Positions 17,891 through 23,397 of a DNA stretch of 23,397 nucleotides are shown piece by piece. Both the position numbers and the translations under genes were made by a program. The notes beneath the pieces were generated by a model, which was not told the DNA's origin, made no database searches, and saw nothing but the letters and a program-made list of their open reading frames with translations. The DNA is from Hypsibius dujardini (lineage: Eukaryota; Tardigrada; Eutardigrada; Parachela; Hypsibiidae), in assembly GCA_001579985.1 (NCBI GenBank), contig LRSR01000032.1:1-23397 (forward strand). The letters are read 5' to 3'. Each line of letters begins with the position of its first letter. The stretch's first letter is position 1.

Positions 17891-20051
17891 ATGGCAAACT
17901 ATTCAGTCCTAATTTTCAGCTTTGTCTGCGTGGCTTACGCGGTCGTTGCTGTCCGTTCGCAGGGCGTGTCTGTCAACGAACGCTGCTCCCGCATTCCGAC
18001 AAGTCCCAGCTCTGTTCTCTGCAGCGGAGAATGGCCGCAACAATCGATCACTTTCCCCCCAGATGTCCTCACCATTATCTTCAAGGACATTGTCTTCCGA
18101 TCGGACGAAGCCGGCAACATCCAGCCACTAAGTGACGCGTTGACCGCCTTGAAACAACTGGAATTCCACTCTAACGTGACTTCAGTGAATCCGGCCGGTG
18201 TAGTTCTCTCTACCATCCCGCTGCAAAGACTGACGGGAAATGTTAACCGAGCCAACATTGTCACTCTGCTGTTTTTGGAGGTTCGGTTGCTGGGAATCCC
18301 CAAACAGTTCTTGGCTGGGTTCACCGGACTCAAGGTGTTAACGTTGAGACGGAGCAGCATTGGAAGTATCACGGCGGATGCATTCGAATCACTACGCACC
18401 CTGACGACCAACCCTGGCAGTGGAGTTGTGGAAGCCAGGAGTGTTCTTAGGACTCTGATTGTGGAGAGGAACACCCAGCTTAAAAAGTTCCCTTGGCAAG
18501 TCCTGACATATGTGTCTTCATCCCTCGAGGTACATTTACAATTTCGCACGATTATTCGTCCCAAGCAAAAAATGCCACAATATTGAAAAATTTACCAAAA
18601 CTTTAGTCGGCCTTTAGCCAGGATATTTTAGATCGCTAAACCGTTGAACAAGAACTCTTTTAAAAATACACATTTTCACATTGCAACTCGGAAGTTAGAT
18701 GAGGAGTCGTCTAGTGTTTTTGGTCATTTCGAAGTGCCGTCATAAACGTTATTCGGACCACATCGGAAGAAAACGCAAAAATTATAACACGACTTTGAAA
18801 ACTCGACCCGGTAAGGGACCATCCATTTATTACGTCAGTATTGGTTAGGGGCGTGGGGGGTAAAAAATACCTGACAAACTCTGACTGGGCGGGGTGCGGG
18901 GTAGGCCGGCATTTTGACGTCAGCTTTGGGGAACCCAGTAGGCTTAGAAATTATAATTTTGGAATTTCTGCGGCAATTCCTAGTTTTTTTCGAGCATGAC
19001 ACATCCCTTGAAAATGCCGGCAAGTGTTTCCCCAATTCCCCAAGGTGTTTCCTGATCGGTTCCTCCCCCCCTCCCCCTCCAATTCGTTACGTCAGCGGCC
19101 CAACAGGACCAGTTCCTGCTGATTCCGCTACAAACCTGGGAACGGACTGGCTGCGTAGCGACCTGGTGAAGGACAGGCCTGATTTGGAGTGATAAAGATA
19201 CATTTCACGTTTTTTTCTCTAATGGAAGGGGTCTTTGGTTTCTGACGTCAGAAAGCGAAGATCTACGGGGTGTCAAAAAAGTTCTGACAAACTCTGACGT
19301 TAGGGAAGGAGGTGTCGGGTCGCCTAATAAAAAGTGATGACGTCATTAACGGATGTTCCCTAATGCATTCTGTGCCTGTGCATTGTAGGAGGTCGAAATC
19401 TCTGGCAACACTGATTTAGCAGACATCACCTTCACGCCCATCGATTCCGGCAACGTGACCTATCCGCCAATGAACAGACTGCAAAGTGTGCAGATCACCG
19501 GCAACAACTACCTGTCCGCTCTCCCGGAGGCAATCCTGACGCCAGGCAACGGAATGGGAATTGTGGGACCTAACATGTCCTTCATTTCATTTGCCGGAAA
19601 CGGCAATCGGTGCGAGGGTTGCGCGCTCAAATCGATGATCGCATGGGCGGCCGAATTGTCGGATGCGACTGCAGCGAATCCAAGAAATCTCTGGGCGGAT
19701 TGTCGAGTCAACTGCTGGGTCACATTGTTTGGAGTCGTACCGTTCCAAGCGGGTTGGCCAAACGGGCCGCAAGACACGTCCTTTTGGCTGGAATTCCAGG
19801 CGCAACATTCAGCGACTTGTAAAACGTCTGTTATCAAACCGTGCGCTGCGGAGTTTGATGCAACTGCAACCACAGGGAGAACAGTCACTGTAGCTAGACA
19901 AGACTCCACGCCGGTCGCCTCAACTGAGGGTGAACCGAGACCTACTGTTCCCAGTTCAACAGGCCGGAACCCATCTGGAAGCTGTGGATTAATTTGCCAG
20001 TTGCTCGTGCTTTTAACATTTCTGGTCGGCGGCGTTTGGACAGCGACATAA
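17891..20051 (+). CDS. Secreted or GPI-anchored leucine-rich-repeat protein (two exons)
   Basis: Exon 1 is 17891-18529 and exon 2 is 19392-20051, giving 432 residues. The donor is CTCGAG|GTACAT. The acceptor is TAGGAG|GTC (using TAG|GAG at 19389 instead adds one Glu in frame). Residues 1-23 form a signal peptide (MANYSVLIFSFVCVAYAVVA, then VRS). C32 and C44 form an N-terminal cap. LRR-type segments are seen at about 87-99, 123-143, 144-171 (LKVLTLRRSSIGSITADAF) and 186-217 (LRTLIVERNTQLKKFPWQVL), and in exon 2 at 242-265 (LQSVQITGNNYLSALPEAIL) and 277-283. C287, C290, C317, C321, C356 and C364 resemble a C-terminal LRR cap. A Ser/Thr/Pro-rich stalk (370-409) leads to a hydrophobic tail at 414-432 with no charged cytoplasmic end, typical of a GPI-attachment signal. 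It should act extracellularly in binding or adhesion; the partner is unknown. A tandem paralog lies downstream. Confidence 0.85.
18530..19391 (+). other. Intron of the complete LRR gene (about 862 bp)
   Basis: The intron runs from GTACAT to a TAGGAG acceptor, where two in-frame AG choices differ by 3 bp. Most of its length is occupied by the TIR element at 18812-19373, whose right end stops fewer than 20 bp before the acceptor. Confidence 0.8.
18812..19373. mobile_element. MITE-like element rich in TGACGTCA, inside the LRR intron
   Basis: The left end reads TAAGGGACCATCCATTTATT then ACGTCA. The right-end complement reads TTAGGGAACATCCGTTAATG then ACGTCA. Both start with a GGGAMCATCCRTT-type terminus and agree imperfectly over about 30 bp. 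TGACGTCA or GACGTCA occurs at several places inside, and CTGACAAACTCTGAC occurs twice in direct orientation (about 18872 and 19283). G-rich and C-rich tracts are frequent. No transposase frame. Confidence 0.65.
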
Positions 20052-20445
20052 TTAATTCTGGACGCTTTAGAAATTTCAGGGTGTATCGTGCTATATGTAA
20101 TTTTCAAGAATGGTGGGGAGATTCGGAAACCAATTAGCTACACTTTTTTGATAATTGATTTTGTGATATCCTCCGGATGAATCTTTAACCAAAATATTAA
20201 GTGGTTGATCACAGGAATCGTAGAAAATTTTGTCGCGGGTAATCGTTTGACGCTTGACTCATGTCTTAATGAGTGTTCATAAGTGCGATATGCGAGGTTG
20301 TCTTTGTGCCTCCGGTTGCGGTTTATCATTAGTAGTAGCGATGTGCTGTGGCAGGTACGTCTAGCTGGCTTATCCTCAGCCATTGATAGACTTCACTATT
20401 AAACGCACGTTTCTGTTTGCGCGCTTTACCCGGAAAGCATTTACG
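20052..20445. other. Downstream region of the complete LRR gene
   Basis: No canonical AATAAA was found within 150 bp after the stop codon, so the polyadenylation site is unclear. No other feature is seen. Confidence 0.45.
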
Positions 20446-20812
20446 GTACGAGGTAAAGGCCGTTAACCAGGCCGCTTTTAGAAATCGTAACTTAACCAGG
20501 CCGGCAGGCCAACAGGTGGCGCATAAGTCGTTTTTGCCAAATCAACCACGGGAGATGGAACCGAAGTGGCGCCTCTACCGGACTACTTGCACACTTCCCC
20601 ATTGAGATTCTTCTCTTCCTTTTTTGGACTCAAATTCGAACCGTGAGGCTTAGCAATGAACTAAAATGGGTCAGAGAATGTTTTCTGAATGTTTTCAAGT
20701 CACCTGTTATGGCATCGCATCACTGCAGCGCCGGGAAATCAACGTTGAAAAAACCGGCCTGATTAAGTTGCGATTTCTAAAACCGGCCTGGTTAGCGGCC
20801 TTTACCTCGTAC
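20446..20812. mobile_element. 367-bp TIR element with about 60-bp ends
   Basis: The left end GTACGAGGTAAAGGCCGTTA continues ACCAGGCCGCTTTTAGAAAT to about 20508. It pairs with 20752-20812 with about six mismatches. Within each arm TTAACCAGGCCG (or a close variant) occurs twice as a subrepeat. GCATTTAC on the left and GCATGTTT on the right flank are only a partial match for an 8-bp duplication. There is no transposase frame, so it is non-autonomous. Confidence 0.8.
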
Positions 20813-21018
20813 GCATGTTTGTTAACTTCTCACCAAGGATCATTTTCTATGAGCAGGGTGGGAATGAGAGATATTGCAGTATGACACGCAAGAATAAAGC
20901 AGCGGGGAGGGGAAAGAATTGGAAGAAATGTCCGTGCATGACCTTACTCATACGATAACCAAGGCACATTGACACACGTGCATGTGAACGCACTCGAAAT
21001 ATTTGTTAATATGAACCC

Positions 21019-21957
21019 GGTGCGGGGTTCATTTTGGCACAAAATTAAAAGTAGATTAGCGCGCGCGCGAGCTGGCCAATTCAAGTGAGTGACCACTCAG
21101 TCGAGAGACGGAAGCTCCCTCTCACTCATACAAAGAAAAAAATGTCATTTGTTTACATTTGAAAGAGCGAGAAGATGATTGGTGAAAAAGATCCGAAATC
21201 TCATTGTGTCCTGGCTATCCCGAGAATTTTCAGTGCCTCAGATAGTAGATTTGTTATAGGAAAAGGTCTCAAAACGTAATATTTATCGTTTTGCATTGGG
21301 AAATGCCAAAAAAGCGCGGCCGAAGGCAAAAAACCGTTTTTCAAGCAATTTCTCAAGTCTGATTTGTGCGCGATCGTCTCTGGCGCCGTTTCTTTTCCCG
21401 GTCGATCTCCGCTCGCTATTTTGAAGCCTGGTTTCAGCCTCAACTGGCATACCCACACAAACAGCTGCCTGAAAATGATGCTGGAGAACCTCCCCTTCGA
21501 CCTGGAAGCGAATTCGGAGATTTGGTATCAGGACAAAGCACTGTGCCACGCAGCCGGAACTGTGTAAATCCTTTAAAAGGAAGAAATGCCCTGCTTCATC
21601 CAAAACGCCGATATCCCGCCCAGCGGCCCCGGTCTCAATCCTCTTGATTATTTTGTGTGAAGCCTACTGAAGGAGCGTGTCAACAAACATGAACTCATTT
21701 CCAGCTTCAACTGACTGGCCAAGATATTGAAGGACGAATAGGAGGTGATTTCGCAGCAAGTGATTCGGGACAGCGTCAATTACTGGATGTCTCGGGTTCA
21801 TAAAGTAGAGAAGGCCAGGGATCTCATATTGAGTAAACTCTTTTTTGTTTCCGGTAGTAGACTTATTTCTCTGTTTTGTTTTCATTTTTCGGTAATTTTT
21901 TTACATTTTGTGAATAAAAAAAGAAGGTGAAGTTTGTGCCAAAATGAACCCCGCACC
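21019..21957 (+). mobile_element. Degraded Tc1/mariner-superfamily transposon, maT-like (D37D)
   Basis: Perfect 25-bp terminal inverted repeats (GGTGCGGGGTTCATTTTGGC plus ACAAA) lie at 21019-21043 and 21933-21957. TA follows the right end after two bases. Inside are transposase remains. From 21188 one frame reads a helix-turn-helix-like stretch (IVSWLSREFSVPQIVDLL, stop, EKVSKRNIYRF). From 21364 another frame reads the catalytic core (WYQDKALCHAAGTV to GPGLNPLDYFV), ending in VIRDSVNYWMSRVHKVEKAR. The two visible Asp codons (21532 and 21646) are separated by 37 residues, the spacing of the maT clade. The region that should hold the first catalytic Asp is missing. About six in-frame stops are present, at least one replacing the usual Trp after DYFV. 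At 939 bp the element is shorter than the roughly 1.3 kb usual for the family. Confidence 0.88.
21364..21843 (+). pseudogene. Mariner-family transposase fragment (catalytic C-terminal part)
   Basis: This single frame carries SGAVSFPGRSPLAILKPG, then LENLPFDLEANSEIWYQDKA. After stops at 21565 and 21574 it continues with FIQNADIPPSGPGLNPLDYF. TGA stops follow DYFV (21658) and SSFN (21712), and TAG follows LKDE (21739). The order and spacing match the D..D part of mariner-type DDD transposases. It has no activity as written. Confidence 0.85.
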
Positions 21958-22405
21958 TGGTATGCTTTTTCGCTTTAGTGTTTTCGGTTTTCATAGTTCT
22001 CCTTTATTTTTTTCTTGGTTTTTTTTGTAGGCCGTCGGGAGGAGTGAGAGCATGGCACGAATATGTAATGGTACCCCATGAGGTGAGTTGTTTTGTGACG
22101 AATTAACCTGTGATGACGTCCTGAGCTTTCGTGTGGCATGCACGCGCAGACAAAGAGATATCCTCGCCCGCATGATATTACTTATTCATTTTGTCAGGCG
22201 TAACGTGACTCAGAGGAATGATTCGTGTCTTGCAGGTGCACCCAGTGGACAGAACTGACGTATTAGCAGCGGGTAAGCGTCTATTAGCTCGTTTATGCGC
22301 AACAAATGCGAGACTGAACAAATGTATCCGATTGTGGAGTGATAAAGCCAGCATCAAACTTATCAACACCCAATAGAATCATGTAGTTTGACGCTTAAAG
22401 TGAAG
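21958..22405. other. Gene-free stretch upstream of the second LRR gene
   Basis: No gene or long repeat is recognised. The stretch lies between the mariner relic and the likely promoter of the second LRR gene. Confidence 0.45.
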
Positions 22406-22413
22406 ATATAAAG
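22406..22413 (+). promoter_or_regulatory. Candidate TATA box of the second LRR gene
   Basis: ATATAAAG lies about 120 bp before the preferred start codon, compatible with a 5' leader of about 90 bases. The upstream region of the first LRR gene has no obvious counterpart, so the assignment is tentative. Confidence 0.4.
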
Positions 22414-22527
22414 CTACGGATTGTCGTCGCCAACGGACATCCATTGCTTCAGTGTGTGCCTACAAAATTTTAGATACTAAAATAGTAAAGTTTCTTGCTC
22501 CTACTTGTATCTTGCATCAAGCCTAAC

Positions 22528-23166
22528 ATGGCGAGCCGTTCCGTTTTACTTTTCAGCCTACTGTGTTGGGTGTGCACGAGCGTGACAGTCAGTTCGCAGC
22601 TAGTGCTGATCAGCGAGCCCTGTTACTACAACACTCCGAAACCTACCACGGTCCACTGTTTCCGCGGACAATGGCCGCATCAGTCCATATCATTCTCATC
22701 AAATGTCACCAGCATTATGTTTAGATACATGGTCTTCCAGTCGGACGCTGCTGAAAACATTCAACCATTGCCAGCCACATTGACGTCCTTGAAACAATTG
22801 CATTTCAGCAATGTGACGTCTGTCAACCAAACTGGCGTGGCTCTCCCTACCTTCCCGCTACAGAGGCTGACGGGAAACGTCAACCGTGCGAATATTTCTA
22901 CGCTCTCATTCACGGAGGTCCAGTTGCTGGAAATCAACAAGCAGTTCTTGGCCGGGTTCACCGGACTTGAATCGCTTTCGTTCGCAGAGTGTGCTATTGG
23001 AGGTATCACGACAAACGCATTCGAGTCCCTAAGCACCCTGACCACCAACACTGTCAGCGGAATGCTGGAAGCCAGGAGTGTTTTTAAGAGACTCTACTTG
23101 GAAAAGAATATCCAAATTAAAAGGTTCCCTTGGGAGGCTCTCACATATGTGTCGTCATCCCTTGAG
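22528..23166 (+). CDS. Second secreted LRR protein, first exon (gene continues past window)
   Basis: This is exon 1 only: 213 codons, exactly the length of exon 1 of the gene at 17891, ending at the same place (SSSLE, donor GAG|GTACGT). The start at 22528 (MASRSVLLFSLLCWVCTSVT) is preferred over an in-frame ATG at 22495. It aligns with MANYS of the paralog, and both genes share ATCAAGSCWAACATGGC before it. Features are a signal peptide at about 1-23, N-cap cysteines (SEPCYY and VHCFRGQW), then LRR-type segments (LKQLHFSNVTSV, LESLSFAECAIGGITTNAFE, FKRLYLEKNIQIKRFPWEAL). NVT and NIS glycosylation sequons occur. Identity to the paralog is around 60 % by eye, highest at PLQRLTGNVNRANI and KQFLAGFTGL. 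The role is presumably extracellular binding. No disabling change is seen in this exon. Confidence 0.85.
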
Positions 23167-23397
23167 GTACGTGTATCATTACTTCACCCGGTTATACTTT
23201 CCCAACAAACACTGATCGATTGCAAAGCTTCCAAAAACGTGAACCTAGTTTTATTTCGCTCTAATTCCATTGTGCGTAATTCTATATCCAAATAAATAAA
23301 CATTAGGAACATTTTATCTCCTATAAATGTTTATTATTATAAGTTATTAGTTACTCGAAGATTTATTATTCGTCGTCACCCACATAAGGGCACTCAT
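23167..23397 (+). other. Start of the second LRR gene's intron (to window end)
   Basis: The intron begins GTACGTGT. It becomes AT-rich, with a small inverted pair AATAAACATT/AATGTTTATT near 23295-23331. The matching second exon is not in the window. Confidence 0.7.

Noticed and set aside
17935-18564. 209-codon minus-strand frame
   Set aside because: It is the antisense shadow of LRR exon 1, which has a signal peptide, LRRs, a conserved paralog and a splice site on the plus strand.
19508-20107. 199-codon minus-strand frame
   Set aside because: Antisense shadow of LRR exon 2; no independent domain.
20630-20655. TTCGAAC-like tRNA T-arm motif
   Set aside because: No acceptor, D-arm or anticodon stem can be formed around it; it lies inside a TIR element.
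22495-22527. Upstream in-frame ATG for the second LRR gene
   Set aside because: The ATG at 22528 aligns with the paralog's start, and both share the pre-ATG sequence; the upstream 11 codons would precede the signal peptide.

Overview
The window looks like a eukaryotic, invertebrate (ecdysozoan-like) nuclear locus. Two genes are split by GT-AG introns, intergenic distances are long, GC content is moderate, microsatellites occur, and there are many small inverted-repeat DNA elements. Nothing in it is prokaryotic. A tardigrade-like genome is my best guess, because of the divergent class A GPCR family and the secreted LRR pair, but no marker gene settles the taxon.

Layout. Positions 1-2240 hold no convincing gene, only a possible solo LTR near 1.37-1.62 kb. 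A GTCC/GTCT microsatellite (2244-2402) lies just beyond the 3' end of an intronless class A GPCR (2499-3398, minus strand). From 3.6 to 8.5 kb the DNA is mostly repeats: a degenerate element with subterminal repeats, a hairpin MITE, inverted copies of a composite CTTATAC/CCGTC repeat, an AACCGC-rich hAT-like relic, and a decayed GPCR copy (7515-8040, minus). From 8.5 to 12.4 kb there are two MITEs and no gene I can support. A second, intact, two-exon GPCR occupies 12383-14107 (minus). Its intron carries an odd interleaved inverted repeat and a 33-bp minisatellite. A long imperfect palindrome lies at 14748-15284, followed by MITEs at 15.85-16.26 and 17.09-17.30 kb. On the plus strand, two tandem paralogous secreted leucine-rich-repeat genes follow: a complete two-exon gene (17891-20051), then the first exon of a second (22528-23166) that runs out of the window. 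Between them lie a TIR element (20446-20812) and an internally deleted mariner-family (maT-like, D37D spacing) transposon (21019-21957).

How the genes relate. The three GPCR copies are on one strand and form a small lineage-specific cluster with unusual class A switch residues: N instead of D at 2.50, NRF instead of DRY, and TPxxY instead of NPxxY. They include one intronless gene, one intron-containing gene and one pseudogene, which shows birth and death by duplication. The LRR pair is a tandem duplication with identical exon-1 length and splice position. The LRR proteins look secreted or GPI-anchored. I see no evidence that the two gene families act together. All assignments come from reading the sequence by eye, with no database search.
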